DNA of 64,000 bases from Psettodes erumei. Its lineage: Eukaryota > Chordata > Actinopteri > Pleuronectiformes > Psettodidae. Shown here piece after piece: positions 1 to 12,800 of the stretch. The notes under the pieces were generated by a model that had not been told where the DNA came from, searched no databases, and worked only from the letters and a program-made list of their open reading frames with translations. The stretch lies in NCBI GenBank assembly GCA_016785225.1, contig JAFBJZ010000781.1, positions 248,001 through 312,000 on the forward strand, given 5' to 3'. The translations under genes and the position numbers were made by a program. Every line of letters begins with the position of its first letter. Position 1 is the stretch's first letter.

Positions 1-2571
1 AATTTTCTGTTTTAATATTAAAGGGTGGAGACAATAGATATGGGTAGAGAAATTCACCGTTTCACACATGGATGGAGCAGCAGCAGTCCAGTCACTGGAT
101 TACAACATAGCTGGATCCCGATGAAATATATGGCTTCTGATGTGGCACGTGTTTCTGTTTCATTTTAATGGGTCTAACATGTTAAATCAACGACAGGCAT
201 CCTGTTGCCAACGTCATCCCTGTCGTAAAACCTTAACAGGCCAATCAGCAAATATTAGCAAAATGCTAGCAGCTTACTGGTAAAATCACTTTCCATGTAA
301 GATACCAAATGGGGACTAGTATTTTCGATACAAAAGGTGGGCTTTTTTGTTTAGATGCCGGAGTAAATAATCATTTTAGCCTTTTCACTTCAGTAACCCC
401 AATTAATCAAGGACTATCTCACGACTGTCCTGAAGTAGACAGGCTCTCCGTAGATGGGCTCTGGGTTTACTGACTGCAAAGAGCATGTTCCTGGCTGATT
501 AGTGTGTTAGCTGTTAGCTAACTTTGGTACCAATCCCTGCATCATCCATAGGACCAAGCCCCTAAGAAATCCAGTGTTGTGTCTTAAGTGTGTGAGTGTT
601 TGAAGTTGGAAGTTACTGAGATGTGTTATGTCAAAAGTCAAAAGGAAAAATCTTTAAAAGGACCCAGAGTTTTTGGACCCATTTAAATGCACTATTTCAG
701 AAAGACTACAGAATGCACGTTACAACAGCACTGGAAATGTGAGACTGAAATCTTTGTCTTTATGTTGACTCTCTTCCCTCATCATTCTCCCGTTCTCTCC
801 CTGCTCAGCTGGGTGCCTGCCTGGTACTACTTTTACACAGTTATGTCCCTGATCACAAACAAAGTCTCGGATTTTATTTATTTATTTAGTTAGTTAGTTT
901 CATCAGAGGCAATGTATAATTCATGATTTGTACCATGAGAGAAAAGGAGCAGGGCAGGGAGCGAATCAGAGAAGGGAACAAAAAGGAGAGGAAAGAGAAT
1001 ACAGAAACAGCCTTAAGTGGTAGCAAATGGAACAATGTGCGGCCTAAGACAGCTTTTTATTATTCATCAAAGCTTGTCTGACTGTGATGGTTTAGTGTAG
1101 TGCAAGTAGGCTTTGGGCTAACTTAAGTTTTTGCCACCTATCCATGAATGTGTTATTCTTTAATTGCAGAAATGAAACTAAGAGCTTCTTGTAAACACTC
1201 CCTCAGCTGGGGTTGGTTTTAAAATGAAATGTTTTAAAATGTGAAAACAGTTGCTTCTGTGGTTCAGCAGAACCGTTGTCAGCTGAAACATCTTTCCATG
1301 CAACATGCGCTTAAATTAAAGAAATGCCATGTAGGCTATGGAGCATGCCAGGTGCCCCAGGTATCTTCTGCTATAACAACATGAGCGCCACACAGGCAGA
1401 TTTCTTTCTTTGAGAAAACAGTGAAGGCAGTGAACCCCCCCACCCCACCCTACACACAGACGAAATTAATCATTAAGGGAACTGTCTGGTAAGCTTAATC
1501 AATAATGACACTGACTGTGTCAATTCCTTTCACTAGTACTTGCTAACTTTTCCTGCAGACATCACCATCAGGTAAAAGCATTGGGTTTGTTCACTGAAAC
1601 GCCAGTATAAACCTAACCGAACCGCAGCAAGGTTCGTGAACGTGTCAAAGTGCATGCAAAGTACACACCCTTCCACGTGCATGTTTTTTGTCTGAAACTC
1701 TTTTGTACCCAGAGTGCAGTTTCAAGGCAGCCCAAAAAACACTGCTGACATGTCAGCGAAGATTGCGGGAGTCACGAAGGAAGCTCTTAAAATAGAGGTA
1801 TGAGTCAGAGGAGAGGGGGATCCATCAGTCAAGCAGCTTTGTGTTTTCATACTGAGTGACAACAGCTTTTGAAATCAGCCACACCCGTGCAACAAGACCA
1901 CAGATGTCACCATGTGAATATGTGTGTTTCTGCAGTTCTGCAACTATCTCACCTGACTCTCTCAATCCAGCCGTGACCTTTTACAAATGCTTTGCAGAAA
2001 ACCCCTGCAGTATATCTTATTTGCTTATTTAAACACGCATAGTGAGATTTGTGGAACAGAGCTGCGCCTTTCTCTTAAAATTCTGCCAAATCCCTTTTCA
2101 TGCAAACACTACAAACAAGAAAAATATTTTTTCTGTGCTGAAGAACTTACAATACACACACACAGACAAACAAAACCACATATCTGATTTGTTGGTGGAT
2201 GTAAGGGTTGTTGCCAAATATTGACTGATTTGTTCATGTCTAGATCCAGCCACAGAGCATTGAGCTATGGCCCTATATTGAAAGAGCTTGCTTTTACATG
2301 TCAGTGTTCAGTGAGGAACACTGATTAAACCTGCCACCCACGTCTCTCCAGGACTCACCGCACACACGCAAACACGCACACACGCACGCCATGGGATACT
2401 GTTACGAGGTTTGTGATGGCCCTGTAACAGCAGTTGAGTATGGGAGTGTAGGGAGTGGTTTTTTTTATGTGGAAAAGCAAAGTAAATGACCACCAATACA
2501 TAGTAGCAGGGGATCAGGACTCAGTAGAGCATGAAGACAATTGCAAATACTGTGTTGGATATACTGTACAG

Positions 2572-2615
<44 letters not shown>

Positions 2616-3796
2616 ACGCGTCAGTGTTTCAAACTGCTGAATCATCAGGATAAGAGCAGAGAGTGTCTAGAGTGAGTCTCTATGTGTTGGCTACAAAAGC
2701 AGAGACGACAGAGTAACTCAAGACAGAAAATTTCTCATTGTCGAGGTTTCTGCTAAATCAAGAGGGGTGATGACGTGCCATCAAGGCTCCCAACCTTGGC
2801 CTCTGTTTGAATGGCACATGGGAGCTAACGTTGCAGAAGTCTTTAAACTGGCGGTAGCTGGACATGACTGTTGGGACAGACTCTGTGGGTTGCACAGGTT
2901 TTAAAATGAGAGTTTGTGCAGTTGATTGTTCAAGGGATCAGCAGTTTTGATGACCCTGGGTCAGTTTACGAATATAGTAACTGGCAGCTATATTTGAAAA
3001 TGGAGTTTAGACTTTTTATTTTAGGTTTGATTTTTTTGAAGGTTTATTTTACTTTAACCTAGTTTATTTTGAAATGTGTAATTTCTCAGCCTAATTTCTA
3101 AAAATCAAATCAAACCAGTGCAAGAATAGGAAAAAAGAGCAACAAAGCAGAACTATTCTGCAGTCTTATTATGTTGTTTTTGAATTGTCACTGAGCTTTT
3201 TTTATGTATGGTGCTTGCATTAAATCATAAACCCATATCAATTCACATTAAGATAAAAGAAAACATCCCTGTATGTACAGTATAGGGCTGTTATATCACG
3301 TATAAATTATCACTTTGAACCCGTATTTCAAATAATGGCCAACACACACATAAAGACTGGTTACTAGTAAGTACTAAGTAAAAACCTACATTTCCACAAC
3401 TAATACCAACAGCATTAGATGTTTAGTGATGTTAAATTACCATCAATGAATCTCAATATATTCCTACAGATGTTTCAAAATAAAAGCCCCCGAGCGACAG
3501 GAGGGAATATCAGTCACTGACTGCTATTAGATGAAGTCCTTTGACTTAAGCAGCTTAACATTGATTAACATGAACAAGGGACATGAAGAACTGGTTCACT
3601 CTGCATGTGAGGTGAATATAAGCCCCACTCACTATTTGAAAATTTACAGTACACAGTGAGATCATTACATATCAGTCAGGTGATCCAGTAAGAAAAAAAA
3701 GAGGTTTTCAAATCTGATGAGAGACTAATGAGACCTGTGTAACAGGGACAGTTTTTGCACCACACAGGACAGGACAGGACAGCCAGGAAACGGTAC
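1..3796. other. Left-edge stretch: presumed nsmf intron after exon 5, no gene seen
   Basis: No exon matching the next NSMF segments (NFRKHLRMVGSRR, the Ser-Arg block, or the C-terminal domain) was recognised on the minus strand, so the intron probably runs off the left edge. Contents are AT-rich unique-looking DNA, a TA/GT microsatellite at 2571-2614 and CA-rich patches near 2155 and 2360. A very short exon could have been missed. Confidence 0.6.
2571..2614. repeat. (TA)n(GT)n microsatellite
   Basis: About ten bases of alternating TA followed by 34 bases of uninterrupted GT. A simple sequence repeat inside the presumed nsmf intron. Confidence 0.95.
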
Positions 3797-3865
3797 CTCT
3801 CCATCATGGTGGCTGCCTCCTGCTCTCTTTTCCGCCTCTTTCTCTCAGCAATGCCACGGAAAGCC
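3797..3865 (-). CDS. nsmf: nsmf coding exon 5 (nuclear localisation signal exon)
   Basis: 69 nt from the acceptor CCCGGCAG to the donor GAG|GTACCG. It encodes AFRGIAERKRRKREQEAATM then ME and two bases of the next codon. ERKRRKRE is the nuclear localisation signal of Jacob. Mammalian NSMF continues here with an IQ-like segment (ASVIQRNFRKHL). In this exon the equivalent start is EQEAATMMER, so the rest must be in the next exon, which I could not find in positions 1-3796. Confidence 0.9.
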
Positions 3866-6800
3866 CTGCCGGGACGTCAAAGCGTTAAGTGGTTTGGTGG
3901 GTGAAATAAAGGTTTATGTTTGTAGCTGCACCTGACCTGATACCAAAGAATTTTTGTCTGAACCCACAGTGACCCAAAGGGTAGATAACCTTTAAAGAAC
4001 CTTTATGATTTCATTTAGAAATTGTTTATACTCCAGTCATTGTGCCTCTATTTGTTTGGGGTTTTTTTAAAGCTTGGCCTGTCACAAACCTGAGAGAAAC
4101 TTGAGACTTGATCCCATGGGTCTAGTCGGGTTCGGGCATAAATATGAGAAGTCTCAGTCAGGGTGGGATGGGGCATTAGTGTAGGGATTCAATGTGAGGG
4201 GGGTTCAGTCATTGGGGGTTAGTGTGGGGTTTGGTTAGCTTGGTTGGAGTTAGCAGCACAGGGACGTTTTATCCACGTTGTGGATATTCTCACACAGTAC
4301 ACGCACACACACTAGGACCACAAAGCAAGATAGGGGTGTACAAGAAATGACAGAGGAGCAACTAAGAGGCAGTTAACTATACTGTTAGCAATCACATTTC
4401 TACCACAATCTTTTCACCTTTAATTTCATTTCAACTTAATTTTCTTTTTCTGTGCAACGGTCCTGATGTCCATCATTCCTCATTCTGCCAATGTGTAAGT
4501 TGGTCAGCGTGGGCGTGCCTTTCCCAGAGGGGACAGTAATGGCTCTGACAACATGTCAGACATAATGAGAATCATTGGTGACAGCATATGTCTGAAAAGA
4601 AGTCATGTCCCGCAGTCTGGCTTTGACTGACGAACAGGGAGACAGCTGATGAGCACCGGGGTGACAATCAACGGGCTGCAGTCACCGGAGTCTGTGCAGT
4701 GCTTATAGTCAAATCGCCTTCAATGCTCTGCCCGTGCATTACTGTTGCTTCACTTTTTTCCTTCATGAACCCCATCACTCTCTGTTCCCTCTCCCTGAAA
4801 AAGACGAGCATATTGGAAGCGACTTCCACCATCTGCCATCTCCAGAAACTCTGAAAGCTGATAGCCCTTCTCTTTTTATCACAAAGCTATTTCCCGCCAA
4901 ATTCAGTAAACTGGTTAGGGAAAAAATGTAGCGCAGGCTACAGAAGGCCCTCTGATTAGCAGTTGCAGACAACACGTGGTATGTCCCGACTGATAACGAT
5001 AAAAAAGATGGACAATGCATCTCTTCCTGCCACTGCACAAAAACGAAGCCAAAATATCCTGAGTACAGGCTCTGCTGTCTTGCGCTGGTGACATCGTTTA
5101 GAGCCAGACTGTGCACAGGAGTGATCGGGGAGTGTTTGGATTTCAGGGCATTAATGTTCATAAGTTACACCTGAGTACATTCCCCGGTGACAGTTGTCAT
5201 ATCAGCAAGAGAAACGCTCACAGTGAACAACTAATATTACAGCTTGTTCAGACACTGTCGTTCAATCATTTACATCACAGCTCTTTAAAGTTGCACTTTT
5301 CATATTCCACTTTTCATTTTAAAATGATTTACAGTAACTTCCAGCCCTTGTTGTTGAAAATCTTCCCAACGTTCCCAATCTTATTCTGCGTGTCTGTAAG
5401 CAGACTCCTCTCTTTTACAACGCTAAAAGCAGCGTCAATGCTGCACTTATGAACACTCACTGTAACACATCCTATTCAGCTTCATCCATGTCTTTCTTTA
5501 GATTTGACAACAGTGAACATGGCCTGCCTGAAAACAAGGCTATGCTTTGGCCAACATGCTTTTCATCATGGTTGCATAAGCTAATGGCTTTAGGCCCACT
5601 TTTAGTGTGGAATAGGTCATCTCAGTTGAACTGCATTTGTGCACTATACAAAGGAAGTTTCAGCAACTGTACTGCAGCACTGCAACACAATTGTGTTTGT
5701 GCAACTCGTGAGTGTAGAATGTTCCTGTGCAGTTATTATCATTTATTCCTACTGTATGGGAACTTCCCTGCATTTCAGCAGAGTGAATCCATAACTTCAA
5801 ACACTCAGTCCAGCAGACACTGAGATTCAGGTGAAGGACACAGCACACAGAATAGCACAAAGCCACATGAGGAAAAAGGTTCAAGTCATGTTACCTAACT
5901 GAGTGAGTGAGTGAGTGAGAAAAGAGCAACATGGAAGAACAGTGGGGGCGGCTGAAAGAGGTACTCACGATATTCTATAGTCACAGTTTGGAAAGCCGCC
6001 ACACAGAAAGGAGAGGAAGAAAAGAAGACAACACGAAAAAGAAGTTAGCAACAGGGTCAGTCAGAGGCTGCTTTACAGGATGTTCCAGTTCTCAATTTCA
6101 GGTGAGGTTACATCGAGCAAAAAACTCACCTTCAGTGGGAAATTCCTGCCTGTGTACTCAAAATATCATCCTTGTTCAAACATATCAGAGGTCTAATCAG
6201 GACATGCACATTAGTATGAATGGTGATGAGAGAAGTATAAAACAGATGATGATAAAACACAAATCTTCTGAATCTAATCAAAATGTCTCATTAGAGTCAG
6301 CTAGTATCAAGGAACTGCCCATTGACAAATAGTTTGATCGATTCTAAAGTAATATGTAATCAATCAACCTGCAACAAATCACATTAGAGGTGCAAGACAG
6401 TGACTGGCCAGTCATTTTAATAAAAGGCCAGTGTCAGGCCCGTATATCAGTCTGACCCTAATAGGGACAGGGACAGATGGAAACAGATGGAGGATGGGAG
6501 GAGAGACACTGTCATACAGAGAGAGAGAGGCAAGAGCGTGGGAGAGACAAGAGGGAAGATCGTGGTGGGTGAACCTTGACTGTCTGAAGGTCTTAATTAT
6601 AAGATCTGGGTGAGAGGTGATAATTAACCAGTCACCAAGAGTGGAAGGCACTGTGTGTGTGTGTGTGTGTGTGTGTGTTATGTGAAGCATGTAAACTGTG
6701 AAATTTGTTGGGGAGATACACATTATTTTATCTAAATGGGGAAAGATTCATTTAATGCTAGATTAAAACTGCAATCTTTTTGTTTTTCTTTTTAATTTTC

Positions 6801-9800
6801 AGTAAATATGCTTTCAAAATTTGAAAATACAAAAAATGTTTTAAATGTTTACATCATGTTCTCAGATATTATACTTAATCAAAGGGAAAACTAAATTTGG
6901 TTAAAAGCCAGGGACTCCACTGATCAGGGCTGAACCTAAAGGTGGACATGACTGTCCAATACTTTATTTATTACACTGGCTTCTTACATAGATCGAACCA
7001 ACAAGTGAGAAACGTGTAAAAGCTCATGATGATTTTGTCACAGAAAGCCACATTTGAGCTGGAAGGATAGGGCTTCCAACGCAGTGCGGTTTCAGTAAAA
7101 TACACTCATGCACAGAGTGGGAGTGAGGGTGGATTTCCATGCCATACTCACGCCTGCATGGTGGTGGTGGCTGTCTGAAAGCTGAACATATTCTCTTTGG
7201 GGAACCAGCTATTTGGAGCGTCCTCTGCAAACACAGAAACACAGGCCTTACAATTAGTGGAGGAGGCTAATGAATGCAGGAGGGAAGGAAATTGTGTGTG
7301 CATATACACACACACAACCACTCCACTTCCCTATTTTACAGCAATGTCAACCCCCACCAATTTTGCCATCCATCTGTCTTTACCCCTGTCATCAGTAGAT
7401 GCTCTTTCCTCGCTGTACATCCTCTCCAGTTTCTTGCGGTGCTTCCCTCCATCACGTGGAGAGGTATCCAGGTCAAGGGAGCGCTGGCTTTGGCACGGGG
7501 CCCGAATGCAGGCGACGCAGTCTGGGGTGTAGTCGTCCCGCGACCCCCCTCGTCTCATCCCCCAGTCTCGGATGTTGCTGGCGTTCCCTGAGCTCTGCAG
7601 CGGCTGCGCCGATGATGACGGTCCTAAGTGATGCTGGTGGGCATGGTGATGGTTGCTGCGGTGGTGGCTACCACGGTGATGGCTGCCGCGGGCAGTCGAG
7701 GCGGATGGCTGGCTGGTGCAGGATGCGTTGTTGTTGGCAGTGGCCTGGGGCTGGGACAGGGGCTGCTCCCTAGAGCCCTTCAGCACCTCCAGCTCCAGGC
7801 TCTCCTCGCTGCCACGGCCTCCCAGGGTCATCCCTCCCTCCCTGGTGATTGTGTAGACCCTGGCCGGTTTCACTGCCACACTCACCTCTGGGCCTCGGGC
7901 ACCCGGTGGGTCTTCTGTGGAAAGGCTGCGCTCAACAGAGAGTCGACGTTTGGAGGGGCCCTGAGGTGCTGGATCCTGCAGGGTGTTGACCAGAGGCTGA
8001 GACTGGGGATGAGCACTGGGATTGGACTGGCTGGACTGGTTGGATTTAGCTACGGGCAAACAGCGGCTCTGCGGCGGCAGATTGTTGTTATGCAAGCGGC
8101 TGACGTCTGGAGAGTCACAGTCCTGGCCAGGGAAGGTGTCAGACAAAAGATGATCTGGAGGTTGAAAGAAAAAGAGAAAGACGATAGAAGGAAGTAATCC
8201 GGATGCAAAGGAAGACATAAATCTGTTGTCTGTAACTTATACAGCTCTTGTAAATGAGTATCAGATAAATGCCTAAAATGTAAATGATCAGAGGTTGTTT
8301 TTTTCTTCGGGATTTGCAGGGTTGGCAGCAGAGTGGTAAATATTTACGGGCAACAAAGCTCTCAGGAGGATGAGAAGGAAAAGCAGAGCGGTGGCTGAGT
8401 GATAGAAGAGAGCAACAGGAAGAATGATGAAAGGTTTGGACAAGGATGAGCTACGACATTATTCGAAGGGCTTTGGCACAAACAAAAGCCCTGTCATCCT
8501 GTAGGGTCTTGGAGGATGGATGCTGCGTCTCACAGAGAAAGCAGCTGCAACGCTGCAGGCTTGTAAATAAGAGTTATCTCACTGGAATGGGTGAGTTTTT
8601 TCTTCATGCTCTGTGCAGTGGATAAACAAGGATGGGGCTCACTTCTTACTGCAACTCAGTGACATTTTGTTCAGTTTCATTGCATTTCCATTATTTCAGA
8701 TAGGATTTAAAAAAAAAAAAAAAAAGGTATGAAGCCTGTGTCAACACATGAAGTGGTACAGCATATTTCATCTGTGCAAGATACTGTAGAGGTTTGTAAT
8801 TTAAAAATACAGTGGTATTATTAGGTGGCTCAAATGGAATTTAGCTGTTTTGCTAACGGTCAAGGAGCTAACAAAACAAAACTTTCACATATTTTGACAC
8901 AAATGGCTGAAATTTACATGTCAAAGTTATACTTGACACTAGATTCATGCAGAGTTTCTTTATCAAACTAAGTGAACAGTGGCCATTATATGGAAGTGAA
9001 CTGATTTGGTTGTGATGTTTTGTTTTTTCAAATGTTGGTGAGACCTTCATGCTAAGAAAGTCCATGCTATGGATAGGTACTGAGGCAAGTTCATCCACAG
9101 AAGCAGGCACTGAAAACAAATATTTAATAATCCATTTTGGTGATGGAATACTGACAGTGGCAGGTCATTTCGGGGATCTCTGTTAATGGAACTTTTATGT
9201 CACAGAAAAAAAACTTGCATGAGATGTCCAAATAAAGATTTACGCTGCATCACTGACAGAATCGCAACTGCAGTGATGAAAAGGTCTTGTCATCTAATTT
9301 AATGTGATTAAATTTTTCATGTTTGAAGTTTTCCTTCTAGTTGTGAGGTCACACTGTATGTGGACTGTATGTGGTGATGTAAGACTACGTTCGACTCCTG
9401 CGTTGTTGATCGACGCTGATCTTCAGTTGGGGCCTGGATAAGGATTTTATTTCCAGTGTGTGTGTGTCACCCACCTGCTCCGTTGCGGCTCTCTGGATTG
9501 GTGTTGGACAGGTATTCTCCGAATGCTCTGGCTGCTCTGTGGAGACACACCAGACACAAGTGCAGTGGTTAACCCTGATCTCTGCTGCTGTGAAACAGAG
9601 AAGTGACTCACAAAGAGTCACGGATTCACAGGATTATGTCCAGATAAACAGTCAGTGAGGCCTGTTCCAAGGCCATCTCTCTCCAGGGTAATGTGTTCTT
9701 GCATGGTGACTGGAGGACTGGGAAACAGCTTGGGAGCTCCAGCTTGCCTACAGCTGATAGGACTGTCATGGTGAGCAGAATGCATGGTGGACTGTCCCTT

Positions 9801-12800
9801 TTATGTCCTCTTTAATGACCTTAGTGGGTCAGTACCTTGTGCAACCGTGAGTGCACATATTTCTATCAGTGGAGGAAACAAAATGCCACGTCCTACTACA
9901 GGATCATGGGGGGGGGGCACTGAATAACTGTGACTGGCTCCTGAACAATAGTTCAAGCTCTGTTATTCTGCAGCCACGAGGCCCTATGTCCACTTAACAA
10001 CCACTACGCAACACTTAATGGAACCATTCAACACTATTGTAACATTTATATTGGATGGAGCATGTGGAATATCTGTGTTTTCACACAGGTTGTAGGGTAT
10101 TCAAGGGTCACTGCTTTCAGAACCAAATGCAGACATGTGCCAAGGCAGGAAGGTGCAGTAAATATATTTGAAATAGAAAAAAAAACGGCTTACAGAGGCT
10201 CCATCTGGCAGACAAGCTGGCAGATGCAGAACAGGATGCTAACAGGTAACCAAATCTCAAAAGACTCAGAGAAAAACTGTGAAACTGACACAGACAAGCG
10301 GAGAAGTAAAGGAGATACATGTGCAACACATTAGGGCTGAGCAGGTAATCACAAAGGTGGGGAAACACTGCGGTAGGAAGTAAAACTAACAAGAGAAAGC
10401 AAAGGAAAGCAGTTACAAAACAAGACAAGAAATAAAAGTCGATGACAGTAACTCAGGGGGGCATTTCAAGATAATCTCACTCAGATATTAGTGTTAAACT
10501 TGAAAGTCTGAAAGACTGTGTGTACAAAGATATCTAACTTGTCATGTTAGGGTTAGGATTAATGCTACTGGTGATGTGGATGGTGCAATATCTGTGTGGG
10601 CAGGCAATTTTGTTATACTGCTCCAATTCCAACCACTGCAGCCAACTTAAGCCACTTTCTGCGGTGGCCCAGAAAGCTTAACGAAAAATACCCCCCACAA
10701 ACACACAAAACACAAGCAAATTAATAAAACATCTTCATCAATTTGACATGCGCCACAAAAACACACCAACTAGATGCGTGCTACAGGAAGCTCAAACACA
10801 CTCTTCATCGCTGAGTGTAACTCAACGTGTGTAGCCCACCACAGTTTGAAATAATTTGTTTTAAAGTCAGATACACATTTCTTCTGCTGAAACACCCACA
10901 CTCCTACAATACACGTCCACACTCACACAAACCTATAGAGAAACAGTGAAGCCTATAATCACTCTCCTCCCACTCACTACAACTTGGCATTCTTGCCGTA
11001 TATGCGCACACACACACACACACAGGCCCCCACATCGTCGGAGTGTGCATGTGAAACAGCATGCAAAAAAAAAAAAAAGGCTACACAGATATACAGGCAC
11101 ACACAATATGCTTTCTACGTGCGCACAAGGCTGAATCTCAGGGGGGGCTGTGGTGAAATGGAATTGCCGTGTTGTTGCTGTAGCCTATATACCTTCCCTG
11201 CTCTGACACTAATTAAATATGAGGCGGCACGTGCAGCAGCCCTCCCTGTGAAAACTCCCCCCCCCGGCTTGGCTGATGGGAGGGACGACACGAGGAGGAA
11301 ACTGCAATCATCGCTGATATATCTGCTTGACTCCGTGAACTCCTTCCCATAAAAATTCCATATACAGCCCTGAGAGAAAAGGGACGTCAAAACTCTCTCT
11401 GTCCCGGTTCATAGAGGACAAATCGCAGCAGTGTCGCAAGCAAGCATGGACAAGACTTAAGAATTTAAGGTGTGAAGCTTGTGTTACTTGCTATTTAACT
11501 GCACTGCTGCCAAAATAATTCCTCATTAAATTGTTAGTAAATTAGTAAATTATCTGGCACTATCACAAGGCAATATGGGGAATGTAAAGTCAACGTAACA
11601 TTCAAATAATGGCCTGTGATTCATGGGTGTACATTACAATACATGACCACACACAAATTGTTTCCAGTTTTATTAGCACCTTGCTCATAATCATTCATTT
11701 TCTTAATTGCAAAGATAAAGCTGATTTATCTACCTTCATATTAATTACTGTATTTAAGTCCCATCCCAAATCTCAAAATAGATTAGTGTTTCAGTTTTGC
11801 CAATACACCAGAACAGTATTTTTTTGACTTACGTCCAACTCTGCCTCCTCGTGAAAAAAAAAAAAAAAATTGCAATTGTAAATTGGCAATGGTCTTCACA
11901 AAGCATCTGGTTTCAGAGACTTGATTTTGCCACTTGCTGAGCTAACTGATGAACATTAGCATGCTAGCTAGGTGACGAGCTAACTGCTAACATGCTAACT
12001 AGCCATGCAGCTCTCTGAGCTTCTCTGTAATTTTTTCTATAGTACTAAGTTGTTTATTATCTGTTGTGAATAAAACCTGTTGAAAAAGAAAAATAAAGCT
12101 CCCAGAGTACATTAGCTAGCTTGCTGGTTTGTTAACTTACCTTGGCAATTATGTTACATTATGATGGACTACTGAAAAGTAGCATTTGTAGCATCGACTC
12201 CAGTCTCAGTTTTATCAGAGACCAAAATAGTAAATATTGGACATAGATTCATCAGATGGACAGAAACATGTCTCCAAATGAATGCTAATATTGGTCTTGG
12301 AGACTTCAGCATGCATTAATATACAACTGTTTGTTAACACATCAACTCTAAAAGGTGACAATATGTCAGTATTGGGTTTACAGCATGTTTTGCTGCTCCA
12401 AAACCAAGGCCCTGTAACTGGATCAGCTAATTGGATTAATGAATCCTATTGGTTGTAATGTTTGCTCAGAAAAACCTGCTATAATTTAAAAAATGTAATA
12501 AAAGTTGAATAAATAAAAAGGAAACAAAATAAAAAAGTAAAAAAGTGACAAAAAAGTCTTTGGTGACTTTTCTTGATGTGAATTAAAGTTACATCAGGTC
12601 ATAGTAGTTATCTGATGAACTCTATCACAGCAGTCACCTCAGTTCGCCAAATAACACTTCCGTGTCAGAGAGTTTGAACACATTAATTACACGTTGCAGT
12701 CCAACACTGCTGACAACCATCAAACCAGCAGCTTTGCTCTGTGCTTCTGGAGGGTTTTTTTTTTCTCTCGTGCATGTTTTCAGCCATGTGACATGCGGAG

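Larger units (their letters stand above)
3866..7151. other. nsmf: nsmf intron 4 (about 3.3 kb)
   Basis: Intron between exons 4 and 5 with compatible phase (2 then 1 base). It holds a GAGT tandem repeat at 5901-5919 and a GT microsatellite at 6652-6678. Open frames here have no recognisable similarity and no typical splice context. Confidence 0.8.

Noticed and set aside
4775..5161. 128-codon minus-strand frame inside nsmf intron 4
   Set aside because: Does not match NSMF and is not needed by the exon phases; no recognisable motif.
7399..8197. Long plus-strand open frames opposite nsmf exon 3
   Set aside because: Antisense shadows of a GC-rich, low-complexity coding exon; no similarity or splice support.
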